Assembly: GCF_019956415.1 (NCBI RefSeq)
Contig: NZ_JAHBDK010000075.1
Location: 62,001-126,000 of the forward strand
DNA from: Pseudomonas sp. GL-B-19
Lineage (GTDB): Bacteria > Pseudomonadota > Gammaproteobacteria > Pseudomonadales > Pseudomonadaceae
DNA length: 64,000 nt
Reading direction: 5' to 3'
Below, in pieces: positions 17,941 through 27,829 of the stretch. The position numbers and the translations under genes are program-made. Under the pieces are notes generated by a model. It did not search any database. It was not told the origin of the DNA and saw only the letters and a list, made by a program, of their open reading frames with translations. Each line of letters starts with the position of its first letter. The stretch's first letter is position 1.

Positions 17941-20900
17941 GGCTGCTCTACCGCGTCCACGGCTTCAGTCTTGTGGCCCCAGCGCCGACCGAGCCGGTCG
18001 AAGTACAAGTAGATGACGGGCGTGGTGAACAAGGTCAGCACCTGACTCACCAGCAAACCACCGACCATCACCAGCCCCAACGGCTGACGCAGTTCCGCGC
18101 CAGAACCGGTGGCCAGCATCAGCGGCACGGCGCCGAACAACGCGGCCAGGGTGGTCATCAGAATCGGCCGGAAGCGCAACAGTGCCGCCTGATAGATCGC
18201 CGTTTCCGGGTCCACCCCCTGATTGCGCTCAGCGTCGAGGGCGAAGTCGATCATCATGATCGCGTTCTTTTTCACGATACCGATCAGCAAAATAATGCCG
18301 ATAATCGCGATCATGCCCAGGTCATTGCCGCTCAGGATCAACGCCAGCAGCGCGCCGACCGCCGCCGAAGGCAAGGTCGATAGAATGGTGATCGGGTGGA
18401 TGTAGCTCTCGTACAGCACGCCGAGCACGATATACATGGTGACCACCGCCGCCAGAATCAGCAGCAAGGTGCTCGACAGCGACGCCTGGAAAGCTTCGGC
18501 CGCGCCCTGGAACTGTGTCTGCACACCAATCGGCATGCCGATGTCTTTCTGCACCTGATCGATGATCTCGACCGCATGCCCCAGCGCCACACCCGGTGCC
18601 AGGTTGAAGGACATCATCACCGCCGGGAACTGGCCGATGTGGGTGATTGCCAGTTGCGCCTGACGCTCCTCCATGTGCGCCAGGCTCGACAGGCGCACTT
18701 GCCCGCCGTCGGTGGTTTTCACGTGAATCTGATTCAACGCATCCGGGCCGATCTTCTCCCCGGACTGCGATTGCAGGACCACTCGGTACTGGCTGGCCTG
18801 GGTGTAGATGGTCGAAATCTGCCGCTGACCGAACGCGTCGTACAGCGCATCGGTGATGTTTGACACCGAGACCCCGACCCGTGAAGCGGCATCGCGGTCG
18901 ATCACCAGATAGACCTGCAAACCCTTGTCCTGCAGATCGCTGGCAACGTCGGTCAGTTCTGGCCGTTGGGCCAGCGCATCGACCAGACGATTGCTCCACA
19001 GGCTCAGCAGTTCGGCGTCTGGCGACGACATACTGAACTGGTATTGCGTGCGGCTGACACGGTCTTCGATGGTCAGGTCCTGCACCGGCTGCATGAACAG
19101 GCGGATGCCGACCAGCTTGTCCAGCTCCGGTTGCAAGCGGGCAATGACTTCGGTTGCGCTCAGGTCACGGTTGCTGTGGGACTTGAGGTTGATCAACAGG
19201 CGACCGCTGTTCAGCGTCGCGTTGTCACCGTCCACACCAATGTAGGACGACAGGCTTTCCACCGCCGGGTCGGCGAGGATAACCTTGGCCAACTCTTGCT
19301 GACGCTCGCTCATCGCCGCGAAGGAAATCGACTGCGGCGCCTCGGAAATGCCCTGGATCACTCCGGTGTCCTGCACCGGAAAGAAACCCTTGGGCACCGC
19401 CAGGTAAAGAACCACGGTCAACGCCAGCGTGCCGACGGCCACCAGCAACGTCAGCGGCTGGTGCTTGAGTACCCACTGCAATTTGCGCCCGTAGGCCGCG
19501 ATCATCCAGTCAATCCACGCGCCGCTGGCCCGGTAGAAACGGCCCTGCTCTGCTGCCTTGGGTTCACGCTTGAGCAAACGCGCGCACATCATCGGCGTCA
19601 GCGTCAGGGACACCACCAGCGAAATCAGAATCGCCACCGCCAGCGTGATCGCGAACTCGCGGAACAAACGCCCGACCACGTCCGCCATGAACAGCAGCGG
19701 AATCAATACCGCGATCAGCGACAGGGTCAGGGAAATCAGAGTGAAACCGATCTGCTTGGCGCCCTTGAGCGCGGCATTCAACGGGCTGTCGCCCTCTTCG
19801 ATAAACCGGGAAATGTTCTCCAGCATCACGATCGCATCGTCCACCACAAAACCGGTGGCGATAGTCAGGGCCATCAGGGTCAGGTTATTGACCGAGAAGC
19901 CGGCGAGGTACATCACGCCAAAGGTGCCGATCAACGACAGCGGCACGGCAACCGATGGAATGATCGTGGCGCTGGCGCGGCGCAGAAACAGGAACGTGAC
20001 CATCACCACCAATGCGATGGCGATCAGCAATTCATGCTGCACGTCTTTGACCGAGGCGCGAATGGTTTGGGTGCGGTCGGTGAGTACCGTGACGTCGAGG
20101 CCGGCCGGCAGGTTGTCGGTGATGCTCGGCAGCAACGCCTTGATCCGGTCGACCACTTCAATGACGTTGGCACCCGGCTGACGCTGAATGTTCAGCAGCA
20201 CCGCCTGGTTTTCATTGGCCCATGCCGCCAGACGTTCGTTTTCAGCGCCGTCGACGATTTGCGCGACATCCTTGAGGCGCAACGGCGCGCCGTTGGCGTA
20301 TGCCAGGATCAGGTTGGCGTAGTCCTTGGGCGAAGTCAGTTGATCGTTTGCGTCGAGCATCGACACCCGGGTCGGGCCATCGAAGTTGCCTTTGGGCTGG
20401 TTGACGTTGGAGGCGCCGATCAGTGTGCGCACATCCGACAGGTTCAGGCCATTGGCCGCCAGGGCCTCGGGATTGACCTTGATCCGCACCGCCTGACGCT
20501 GGCCACCGGCAATGCTGACCATGCCAACGCCGCTGATCTGGGCGATTTTCTGCGCCATGCGCGTGTCGACCAGGTCATTGAGTTTGGGCAGCAACATGGT
20601 TTTCGAGGTAATCGCCAGGGTCAGCACCGGGGTGTCCGCCGGGTTGACCTTGTTGTACACCGGCGGCGCCGGCAAGTCCTTGGGCAGCAAGTTGGTCGCG
20701 GCGTTGATCGCGGCTTGCACCTGCTGTTCGGCGACGTCCATGTTGATGTCGAGGCTGAAGCGCAGGGTCAGCACCGACGCGCCGCCCGAACTGGTCGACG
20801 CCATCTGGGTCAGGCCGGGCATTTGCCCGAACTGACGCTCCAGTGGCGCCGTGACCGCGCTGGTCATGACATCCGGGCTGGCGCCGGGATAGAGCGTCAT

Positions 20901-21041
20901 GACGCGAATCGTCGGGTAATCGACCTGAGGCAACGCCGACACCGGCAGCAACCGATAGGCGATCAAACCGGCCAGCACAATGGCCAGCATGCTCAGGGTC
21001 GTGGCGACCGGGCGAAGGATGAACAGCCGCGAGATGTTCAT
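17937..21041 (-). CDS. muxB: RND efflux inner-membrane pump subunit MuxB
   Basis: RND transporter of 1034 residues, partner of MuxC. It opens MNISRLFILRPVATTLSML and carries the relay pair in ATGFVVDDAIVMLENI. Two periplasmic porter domains and the second membrane half (VYESYIHP-like VLYESYIHPITIL) are complete, with no frameshift. It overlaps muxA and muxC by 4 bp on each side, so all four proteins are probably made from one transcript in fixed ratio. Confidence 0.94.
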   Translation of the reverse strand: MNISRLFILRPVATTLSMLAIVLAGLIAYRLLPVSALPQVDYPTIRVMTLYPGASPDVMTSAVTAPLERQFGQMPGLTQMASTSSGGASVLTLRFSLDINMDVAEQQVQAAINAATNLLPKDLPAPPVYNKVNPADTPVLTLAITSKTMLLPKLNDLVDTRMAQKIAQISGVGMVSIAGGQRQAVRIKVNPEALAANGLNLSDVRTLIGASNVNQPKGNFDGPTRVSMLDANDQLTSPKDYANLILAYANGAPLRLKDVAQIVDGAENERLAAWANENQAVLLNIQRQPGANVIEVVDRIKALLPSITDNLPAGLDVTVLTDRTQTIRASVKDVQHELLIAIALVVMVTFLFLRRASATIIPSVAVPLSLIGTFGVMYLAGFSVNNLTLMALTIATGFVVDDAIVMLENISRFIEEGDSPLNAALKGAKQIGFTLISLTLSLIAVLIPLLFMADVVGRLFREFAITLAVAILISLVVSLTLTPMMCARLLKREPKAAEQGRFYRASGAWIDWMIAAYGRKLQWVLKHQPLTLLVAVGTLALTVVLYLAVPKGFFPVQDTGVIQGISEAPQSISFAAMSERQQELAKVILADPAVESLSSYIGVDGDNATLNSGRLLINLKSHSNRDLSATEVIARLQPELDKLVGIRLFMQPVQDLTIEDRVSRTQYQFSMSSPDAELLSLWSNRLVDALAQRPELTDVASDLQDKGLQVYLVIDRDAASRVGVSVSNITDALYDAFGQRQISTIYTQASQYRVVLQSQSGEKIGPDALNQIHVKTTDGGQVRLSSLAHMEERQAQLAITHIGQFPAVMMSFNLAPGVALGHAVEIIDQVQKDIGMPIGVQTQFQGAAEAFQASLSSTLLLILAAVVTMYIVLGVLYESYIHPITILSTLPSAAVGALLALILSGNDLGMIAIIGIILLIGIVKKNAIMMIDFALDAERNQGVDPETAIYQAALLRFRPILMTTLAALFGAVPLMLATGSGAELRQPLGLVMVGGLLVSQVLTLFTTPVIYLYFDRLGRRWGHKTEAVDAVEQP

Positions 21042-22354
21042 GCGCCGCCCTTTTTCGCCTTGTCGGCGGCCGCCGGCTCCGATGCATCCGCTGCCGGTTT
21101 ACCTTGCAGGTGCCCGGTCGGGGTAGTCGGCACGTCCTGGGGGGCATTGACCACTTCGACGTCGCTGCCCTCCTTCAAGCGGTCAGTGCCTTCCAGCACC
21201 ACACGGTCCCCGGGGGCCAGGCCTTCGGTGACCACGGTGTTGAGCCCGTCGCTGGCGCCGACTTTCAACTGACGGATGGTGACCTTCTTGTCGCCGTCCA
21301 GCGCATAGACGAAGGTGCCGTTGGTGCCGAACTGAATGGCCGCCGACGGCGCGAGCACCACGCCCTTGAGGGTGTCAGCCAGTAAGTGAACGTTGACGAA
21401 CTGATTGGGGAACAGCGTTTGATCGCGGTTCTCGTAGCGCGCCTTGAATTTCAGGGTGCCGGTGGTGACGTCGATCTGGTTGTCCAGGCTCTGCAACACG
21501 CCGGTGGCCTGCAATTTGGTGTCGCTACGGTCCCAGGCTTCGGCGGGCAGTTTAGCGCCGGTCCGATAGCGGGCCAGCACCACGTCGAGGCTGTTTTCCG
21601 GCAAGGTGAAGGCCACGCTGATCGGCTGGGTCTGGGTGATGATTGCCAGCGCTGTGGTGTCGTTGGCGGCGACCAGGTTGCCGACGTCGAGCTGGCGCAG
21701 GCCGACACGCCCGGTAATCGGCGCGCGGATTTTGGTGAATTCGAGATTGAGCTTGGCGTCGTTGACCGCTGCCTGATTGGTCTTGACGGTGCCCAGGTAC
21801 TGACCGACCAAGGCTTCGGCGGTGTCCAGGGTTTGCTTGGCGATACTGTCCTCTTTGTACAGCCCGCGATAACGCTCGACATCGACCTGGGCGTTTTTCA
21901 GTTGCGCCTGATTCTGCAGCAAGGTGCCTTCAGCCTGGAGCAAGGCGTTCTGGTACGGACGCGGGTCGATTTCAGCCAGCAGATCGCCAGCCTTGACCAT
22001 CTGCCCTTCTTCAAAGGAAATCTTGATCAGTTCACCGCCGACACGGCTGCGCACATTAATGGTGTTCAGTGCGGTGACGGTCCCGAGCGCCTTGTAGTAC
22101 AGAGGGAAGTCCCCCTTGACCGCAGGCGCCACGCGCACGGGCACCGGGCCGGTCGCCCCGCCGAAACCCGGGCGCATCCCCCCCGTCTTGCCGCTACGCC
22201 CGGCCACGGCTTTCTGCCCTGCACCCTCCGTGTGAGCAGCACCGGTGGGCCAGTATTTCCAGCACACGCCAGCGATGACCAACAGGACAAGCAGGCCGAG
22301 AAGCCAGCGACGAGGACTACGAGAAGCGGAGGATTGCATTGAATGATCAACCAT
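21038..22354 (-). CDS. muxA: RND efflux periplasmic adaptor MuxA
   Basis: Membrane-fusion protein linking MuxBC to OpmB, about 438 residues. A signal anchor (WLLGLLVLLVIAGVCW) is followed by a Gly/Lys-rich linker, the lipoyl half-motif (RVGGELIKISFEEGQMVKAG), an alpha-hairpin, and the second lipoyl half (FTKIRAPITGRVGLRQLDVG). The tail after about residue 410 is Pro/Ala/Lys-rich. It is the first gene of the operon. ATG at 22352-22354 and an in-frame ATG at 22337-22339 (MQSSASRSPRR) are both possible; neither has a clear ribosome site. Confidence 0.93.
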   Translation of the reverse strand: MVDHSMQSSASRSPRRWLLGLLVLLVIAGVCWKYWPTGAAHTEGAGQKAVAGRSGKTGGMRPGFGGATGPVPVRVAPAVKGDFPLYYKALGTVTALNTINVRSRVGGELIKISFEEGQMVKAGDLLAEIDPRPYQNALLQAEGTLLQNQAQLKNAQVDVERYRGLYKEDSIAKQTLDTAEALVGQYLGTVKTNQAAVNDAKLNLEFTKIRAPITGRVGLRQLDVGNLVAANDTTALAIITQTQPISVAFTLPENSLDVVLARYRTGAKLPAEAWDRSDTKLQATGVLQSLDNQIDVTTGTLKFKARYENRDQTLFPNQFVNVHLLADTLKGVVLAPSAAIQFGTNGTFVYALDGDKKVTIRQLKVGASDGLNTVVTEGLAPGDRVVLEGTDRLKEGSDVEVVNAPQDVPTTPTGHLQGKPAADASEPAAADKAKKGGA

Positions 22355-22487
22355 TGGGCGCGTGGGCTTGTTTTACATGTGGCTGAACGATAAGCACTGG
22401 CGGGCATTAAGCAAAGCGGCTTTACCGGCAATTTACCTTCGGCTTACGTATCAGGAATTTTGTCTAAGACACTGAAGCACAAATGAA

Positions 22488-22513
22488 AACGGCCTGGACA
22501 GGGCCAGGCCGTT
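22488..22513 (-). terminator. Rho-independent terminator after tpx
   Basis: AACGGCCTGG and CCAGGCCGTT form a perfect 10-bp stem with a 6-nt loop. Read on the minus strand, it lies about 20 nt past the tpx stop and is followed by TTTTCATTT. Confidence 0.8.
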
Positions 22514-22533
22514 AACAATTGTAAAGGCTGCGC

Positions 22534-23034
22534 TTATTTCAGAACGGCGAGCGCTGCTTCGTAGTTCGGCTCTTCAGCGATTTCCTTGACCAGTTCGCTG
22601 TGCAGCACGTTGTCGTTTTCGTCCAGCACCACGACAGCACGGGCGGTCAGGCCTTTGAGCGGGCCGTCAGCGATGGCAACGCCGTAGTTCTCGATAAACT
22701 CGGCGCCGCGCAGGGTCGACAGGTTCTGCACGTTTTCCAGGCCTTCGGCACCGCAGAAGCGTGCTTGGGCGAACGGCAGATCAGCGGAGATGCACAGCAC
22801 AACCGTGTTGGCGACATCGTTGGCCTGGGCGTTGAACGTGCGAACCGAGGTCGCGCAGGTCGGGGTGTCAATGCTTGGGAAGATGTTCAGCACTTTGCGC
22901 TTGCCGGCGAAGTTCGCCAGGGTCACGTCGGACAGATTGCCGGCAACCAGGGAAAAGGCTGGCGCCTTGGAGCCGGCTTGAGGCAATTGGCCATTGACTT
23001 GAACCGGGTTGCCTTTAAGAGTGACTTGAGCCAT
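22534..23034 (-). CDS. tpx: Thiol peroxidase Tpx
   Basis: Atypical 2-Cys peroxiredoxin of 166 residues that reduces lipid and other hydroperoxides with thioredoxin. The peroxidatic C60 sits in IDTPTCATSV and the resolving C94 in PFAQARFCGAEG, the expected spacing. The start at 23032-23034 (MAQVTLKGNP) follows AAGGA; the longer open frame to 23145 has no support. It is a single gene with its own terminator. Confidence 0.97.
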   Translation of the reverse strand: MAQVTLKGNPVQVNGQLPQAGSKAPAFSLVAGNLSDVTLANFAGKRKVLNIFPSIDTPTCATSVRTFNAQANDVANTVVLCISADLPFAQARFCGAEGLENVQNLSTLRGAEFIENYGVAIADGPLKGLTARAVVVLDENDNVLHSELVKEIAEEPNYEAALAVLK

Positions 23035-23165
23035 GAACGGAGTCCTTCTGAACGTTGATGTAAAGAATCTCGAAGAGGTCAAAGTTAACCACGAAATGGC
23101 CCGGCGACCTATGACCAGATACAAATCGTGAAGTGTTGCCGCCAACTGTCAATCAACACCGTCCA

Positions 23166-23258
23166 CCTGTGGGAGCGAGCCTGCTCGCGATAGCGATTTG
23201 ACATTCAGTTTTGATTAGCCTGGCAGACCGCTATCGCGAGCAGGCTCGCTCCCACAGG
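23166..23258. repeat. REP pair (REPIN-like)
   Basis: CCTGTGGGAGCGAGCCTGCT and its inverted copy are joined by a spacer flanked by TAGCG/CGCTA, in the divergent gap between tpx and the YCII gene. Confidence 0.93.
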
Positions 23259-23354
23259 GTTTGCGCTGCTCAAAAATCTTTGAAGTGCTGTCGATTTGGC
23301 TTGTCGCCATTCGACCATGTAGTGAATCCCCTCACCTCCAGCGGAGATAACACC

Positions 23355-23780
23355 ATGCGATTCATGATCATTGTCAAAGCCAGCCAGGATTCCGAAGCCG
23401 GCGTGATGCCCAGCAACGAACTGCTGACCGCCATGGGCAACTACAACGAAGAACTGGTCAAAGCCGGCATCATGATCGAAGGCGAAGGCCTGCACCCCAG
23501 CAGCAAAGGTGCACGCGTGCGCTTTTCAGGGGACAAACGTACCGTCATCGACGGCCCGTTTGCCGAAACCAAAGAGCTGATTGCCGGTTACTGGATCTGG
23601 CAGGTGAAGTCGAAACAGGAAGCGATCGACTGGGTCAAGCGATGCCCCAACCCGATGCCGGGCACCGAGGCCGAGATCGAGATTCGTCAGGTGTTTGAGG
23701 CAGAGGATTTCGGTGCCGAGTTCACACCGGAATTGCGCGAGCAGGAAGATCGGATTCGCGCACAGGCAAAAAAACACTGA
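23355..23780 (+). CDS. YCII/DGPF-domain protein
   Basis: Soluble ferredoxin-like-fold protein of 141 residues. MRFMIIVKASQDSEAG opens the domain and VIDGPFAETKELIAGYWIW carries the DGPF signature and the conserved region after it. Members are often paired with ECF sigma factors, but no sigma gene is present here. The substrate is unknown. ATG at 23355 follows GCGGAGATAACACC; the open frame from 23211 starts inside a REP and is not credible. Confidence 0.9.
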   Translation: MRFMIIVKASQDSEAGVMPSNELLTAMGNYNEELVKAGIMIEGEGLHPSSKGARVRFSGDKRTVIDGPFAETKELIAGYWIWQVKSKQEAIDWVKRCPNPMPGTEAEIEIRQVFEAEDFGAEFTPELREQEDRIRAQAKKH

Positions 23781-23791
23781 ACACTACCCAA

Positions 23792-23880
23792 TGTGGGAGT
23801 GAGCCTGCTCGCGATGAACGCTTACGCGGTGAGTCTAATTGACCGAGGCAACCTGATCGCGAGCAGGCTCGCTCCCACAG
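23792..23880. repeat. REP pair (REPIN-like)
   Basis: TGTGGGAGTGAGCCTGCTCG and inverted GAGCAGGCTCGCTCCCACA with about 50 nt between. The 249 bp after it, up to 24129, are AT-rich and probably hold the promoter of the 24130 gene, but I cannot assign boxes. Confidence 0.92.
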
Positions 23881-24129
23881 GGCTCAGCTGACGACTTGTT
23901 CCGATTTAACAACAGGTTTAGTTGGTAACCACATGATTCGTATTAACTTTTTAGTACACAAAAATAACGAGAATTTGCACACATAACGAAATAACTTATT
24001 CCCTCGATTGGTTAAGTCATGGTTAGCTGTTAGCTTCACTCTTTCCTACAACTTGATCGGAAAGAGATTACGCATTAACGGCCGGGAAGTGCCGAGTCGT
24101 CTAACGAGCCACCAGGGAATCGGGGAATC

Positions 24130-24924
24130 ATGTCAGTCAGTATGGGAAAAAACGCTTTGTTGCTGATGGCGGCATGGATTGCGCCTGTCGTTTGCGCGTT
24201 CGCCGATAACGCCGACGTAGCCAACAAAAGTAACAACCCGCTGAGCCTGGCCCCTGGCGCCAACCTTCAGGATTACTACACCCCCAAGCTTTACGACACC
24301 AACGTCCACACCAACGACGCACTGCTGCGCGGCACCTTGCCGATGGCACCGAATGACTTCATAGGCACTCCACAACTGCTGCGCGCGACCCTGCCGATCA
24401 GCACCCGCCCCGATCCCCACAGCGGCTACAGCACCGGCATTGGCGATTTGAACCTGTTCGACATCTTCATACTCAAGACCGAAGGCGTGCAGTTGGGCAT
24501 TGGCCCGCAAATTACTGCGCCGACTGCCGAACAGGACGAGTTAGGCACCGGCAAGTGGCAGGCAGGCCTGGCGGCCGTTGCCATCGACGCCTCACCTCGC
24601 GGCCTGCTGGGTGCGCTGGTGCAGTATCAAAGTTCTTTCGCTGGCGACCACGACCGCGCGCATGTCGAAACCGCAACGCTGCAACCCTTCCTCATGCACA
24701 ACCTGGACAAGGGCTGGTACCTGCGCTCGACGGGCATCTGGACATTCGATCTGAAAAACAACACCCATTACATCCCGATCGGTTTCGGTGGCGGTAAGGT
24801 GTGGAAGTCCGGGACCAATATTCTTAACGCATTCATCGAGCCACAGTGGACGGTTGAACGCAAAGGCGATGGCGTGCCTCAGTTCACACTGTTCGCCGGG
24901 ATCAACGTCACTTTCGGTACATAA
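24130..24924 (+). CDS. Putative outer-membrane beta-barrel protein
   Basis: 264 residues with a signal peptide (cleavage near VVCAFA-DNADV) and alternating polar/nonpolar stretches with many aromatic and Gly residues. It resembles the porin-like proteins encoded beside degradation pathways (MetA/phenol-transport type) but is short and I cannot name the family firmly. ATG at 24130 is used; ATG at 24142 is an alternative. It is the first gene of a co-directional run and ends 9 nt before the first DUF1254 gene. It probably provides an outer-membrane channel for whatever the DUF1254 proteins act on; this is inference. Confidence 0.65.
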   Translation: MSVSMGKNALLLMAAWIAPVVCAFADNADVANKSNNPLSLAPGANLQDYYTPKLYDTNVHTNDALLRGTLPMAPNDFIGTPQLLRATLPISTRPDPHSGYSTGIGDLNLFDIFILKTEGVQLGIGPQITAPTAEQDELGTGKWQAGLAAVAIDASPRGLLGALVQYQSSFAGDHDRAHVETATLQPFLMHNLDKGWYLRSTGIWTFDLKNNTHYIPIGFGGGKVWKSGTNILNAFIEPQWTVERKGDGVPQFTLFAGINVTFGT

Positions 24925-24933
24925 GGAGTTTGT

Positions 24934-26385
24934 ATGCGCAGTGCAATTCGCGCAGCCGGTTTCAGCTTGATGACCATGTTTGTCAGCTGCGGCGTTGGCG
25001 CCCAGGATCTTGATACGCGGATTGGCAAGATCGCGATGGAAGGCGAACTGCCAGCCCATGAGTCGATCGCCAAACTCTACGCCGAGCTGGATTTCCAGCA
25101 AGCCACCCAGAGCTATCTCTGGGCGCTGCCGCTGGTGTCCTACGCGCAGTGGCAGGAAGAGTTTCGCGACAAGCTCGGTGCGCGCAATGGCGACTTGATG
25201 GTGCTCAACAGTTACGAAGACAAACTGGGTGTTATCACCGCCAACGCCACCACGCCGTACATCCTCGGCTTTGTCGACCTGAATGAAACCGGCCCGCTGG
25301 TAATCGAATTGCCACCTGGACCGACCGCGGGCGGGATCGGTGATTTCTGGCAACGCGCGATCATCGACATGGGCCAGACCGGCCCGGACAAGGGCAAGGG
25401 CGGCAAATACCTGGTCCTGCCCCCGGGCGCCGAGCCACCGGCCGACGCGGGCAAGTACTACCTGGCCAAATCGGAGACCATGAACGTGCTGGTCGGCTTC
25501 CGCGTCCTCGATCCGGACCCGGCCAAAGGCAAGGCACTGGTCGAGCACTTCAAGATGTACCCGTACGCCCAGCGCAATGAGCCGAGCAAAACCAGATTGC
25601 TTACCCCCGGTGGCAAACCCTGGTCCGGTACTCAGCCGCGCGGGCTGGCGTATTGGGAGCGCCTGCACCAGATCATCCAGAAAGAACCGGTCAATGAACG
25701 TGACCGTTTCTACATGGCCATGCTCGCCAGCCTCGGCATCGAGAAAGACAAACCGTTCAACCCCAACGACAACCAGCGCAAGGCACTGGAACAAGGTGCG
25801 CAGGTCGGTGAACTGATCGCCAAGACCAACACCTTCGCCAAGCGTTTCCCCGGCGCGCAATTCTGGCCGGACCGCCAGTGGGACACCGTGCTGAACATCG
25901 CCGAACCGTCACAGCGCGTCGCCTATTACGACCAGTTGTGGGAACGCAGCGCCTGGTTCTACGAAGCGGTCACCAACACCAAAGGCATGGTCTCGAAAAC
26001 CCCGGGGCTGGGCCAGACGTACCTTGGCGCTTACACCGACAACAAAGGCAACTGGCTCGATGGCAGCAAGAACTATCGCCTGCACGTCGGCGCCAATCCC
26101 CCGGCCAGGCAGTTCTGGTCGATGACGGTCTACGACACCGACAGCCGTTGCCTGATAGACAACCCCCAGCGCAAGGCCGACCTGTCGTCCCGTCAGGACC
26201 TGAAAAAGAATGAAGACGGTTCCGTGGACTTGTACTTTGGTCCGACCGCGCCAGAAGGCGTCGAGAACAATTGGGTGCAAACCGTACCGGGCAAACACTG
26301 GTTCAGTTATTTCCGCCTGTACGCACCGACCGAAGCTTACTTCGACAAAAGCTGGAAGCTCGACGACATCACGGCTGTGGAATGA
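24934..26385 (+). CDS. DUF1254/DUF1214 domain protein, copy 1
   Basis: Predicted periplasmic protein of 483 residues with a signal peptide (ending near SCGVGA-QDLD). The N-terminal half is DUF1254-like (YLWALPLVSYAQW, NATTPYILGFVDLNETGPLV) and the C-terminal part DUF1214-like (FWSMTVYDTDSRCLIDNPQR, ENNWVQTVPGKHWF). The biochemical role of these domains is unknown. AAGGAG precedes the ATG. It is followed after 28 nt by a second gene of the same family, so they probably arose by duplication and may form a heteromer. Confidence 0.88.
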   Translation: MRSAIRAAGFSLMTMFVSCGVGAQDLDTRIGKIAMEGELPAHESIAKLYAELDFQQATQSYLWALPLVSYAQWQEEFRDKLGARNGDLMVLNSYEDKLGVITANATTPYILGFVDLNETGPLVIELPPGPTAGGIGDFWQRAIIDMGQTGPDKGKGGKYLVLPPGAEPPADAGKYYLAKSETMNVLVGFRVLDPDPAKGKALVEHFKMYPYAQRNEPSKTRLLTPGGKPWSGTQPRGLAYWERLHQIIQKEPVNERDRFYMAMLASLGIEKDKPFNPNDNQRKALEQGAQVGELIAKTNTFAKRFPGAQFWPDRQWDTVLNIAEPSQRVAYYDQLWERSAWFYEAVTNTKGMVSKTPGLGQTYLGAYTDNKGNWLDGSKNYRLHVGANPPARQFWSMTVYDTDSRCLIDNPQRKADLSSRQDLKKNEDGSVDLYFGPTAPEGVENNWVQTVPGKHWFSYFRLYAPTEAYFDKSWKLDDITAVE

Positions 26386-26413
26386 CGCCCAAAGGACTCA
26401 ATAAGGAAGCTTT

Positions 26414-27817
26414 ATGAAAAACCGCATGTTGCTCACCGCACTCGCATTCTCGCTGAGCACCAGCGCCTGGGCCGACTTCACCGCCACACCCGAAGAAGCT
26501 CGCGGCATCGCCAAAGAGGCTTACTTGTACGGCTTCCCGGTGGTGGAGATGTACAAGACGCTCTACACCCAGGCCATCGATAAAAAGAGCCCGAACTTCA
26601 AGGCGCCGCTGAACCAGATCGGCAACACTGCCAAAGCGTTCACCGCCAAGGACACCGCCTTCATCACGCCGAACGCCGACACGCCCTACTCGTTTGTCTG
26701 GATGGATTTACGCGCCGAACCGTTGGTGCTGACCCTGCCACCCATTGAAGAACACCGTTATTACTCGGTGCAGTTGATTGATGCGTACACGCAGAATTTT
26801 GCGTACCTGGGCACCCGCAGTACAGGCAACAACGGCGGTCACTTCATGATTGCCGGGCCGAACTGGCAAGGTCAGCAACCGCTGGAAATAGACCGCCTGG
26901 TGCGCAGCGAAAGCAACATTGCCTACGCGCTGTATCGCACGCAATTGTTCGATGAAAAGGACCTGGCCAAGGTCAAGCAGATCCAGAAAGGCTACAAGGT
27001 TGAAACCCTGAGCCACTACGACAAACAGAAAGCCCCGCCGGCGGCGCCGAAGATTGCCTGGCCAAAACCGACGCCGACCATGAGCGACACCCCGGACCTG
27101 TTCCGCTACCTGAACTTCATGCTGGCGTTCGCCCCGGCGCAGGACTCGGAAAAAGACCTGCTCGCCCGCTTCGCCAAGATCGGCATCGAAGCCGGCAAGC
27201 CGTTCCAATTGCAAGAGCTCACACCTGACCAGCGCCAGGCGCTGGAAGACGGGATCAGCGACGCCAAAGCTGAGTTCGCGCAGTTCAAGAAGGACAAGGT
27301 TGACACTCATCAGGTCACCAGCGGCGACTTCTTCGGTACCCGCGATCACCTAAAAGGCAATTACCTGTACCGCTACGCCGGCGCCAACATGGGGATCTTT
27401 GGCAACTCCGCTGAAGAAGCGAACTACATCGGCTACTTCGTCGACAAGGACGGCCAACCGGCCGACGCTTCGAAGCACGATTACACCCTGCATTTCGACA
27501 AGGGCGCCCTGCCCCCGGCCGACGCGTTCTGGTCGCTGACGATGTACGACGGCAAGAACAAGTTGCTGGTGGCCAACCCGCTGAATCGCTACCTGATCAA
27601 CTCGCGGATGCTGTCCGACCTCAAGCTCGACGCCGACGGTGGCCTGACCCTGTACGTGCAGAACAAGGCCCCGGCCAAAGAGCTGCAAAACAACTGGCTG
27701 CCAGCGCCGAAAGGCCCGTTCTACGGGGTCTTGCGCTTGTACCTGCCAAAACCGGAAGTCACCAGCGGCCAGTGGAAAATGCCGCTGCTGACGCCGGTCT
27801 ATTCACAACAACAGTAA
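26414..27817 (+). CDS. DUF1254/DUF1214 domain protein, copy 2
   Basis: 467 residues with a clear signal peptide (ending TSAWA-DFTA). DUF1254 hallmarks are YLYGFPVVEMYKTLY and ITPNADTPYSFVWMDLRAEP; the DUF1214 part contains FWSLTMYDGKNKLLVANPLN and LQNNWLPAPKGPF. It shares the domain order of its neighbour but differs widely in sequence, so the duplication is old. AAGGAAG lies before the ATG. The function is unknown; a periplasmic location follows from the signal peptide. Confidence 0.88.
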   Translation: MKNRMLLTALAFSLSTSAWADFTATPEEARGIAKEAYLYGFPVVEMYKTLYTQAIDKKSPNFKAPLNQIGNTAKAFTAKDTAFITPNADTPYSFVWMDLRAEPLVLTLPPIEEHRYYSVQLIDAYTQNFAYLGTRSTGNNGGHFMIAGPNWQGQQPLEIDRLVRSESNIAYALYRTQLFDEKDLAKVKQIQKGYKVETLSHYDKQKAPPAAPKIAWPKPTPTMSDTPDLFRYLNFMLAFAPAQDSEKDLLARFAKIGIEAGKPFQLQELTPDQRQALEDGISDAKAEFAQFKKDKVDTHQVTSGDFFGTRDHLKGNYLYRYAGANMGIFGNSAEEANYIGYFVDKDGQPADASKHDYTLHFDKGALPPADAFWSLTMYDGKNKLLVANPLNRYLINSRMLSDLKLDADGGLTLYVQNKAPAKELQNNWLPAPKGPFYGVLRLYLPKPEVTSGQWKMPLLTPVYSQQQ

Positions 27818-27829
27818 GCGGAGTCAGTC

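Noticed and set aside
18966..21272. 768-codon plus-strand open frame
   Set aside because: Antisense to muxB and muxA, with composition typical of a shadow frame (many His, Gln, Arg).
23166..23880. Two similar repeats around a small gene, considered as CRISPR or direct repeats
   Set aside because: They are inverted REP pairs with no regular spacers or repeats of constant length.
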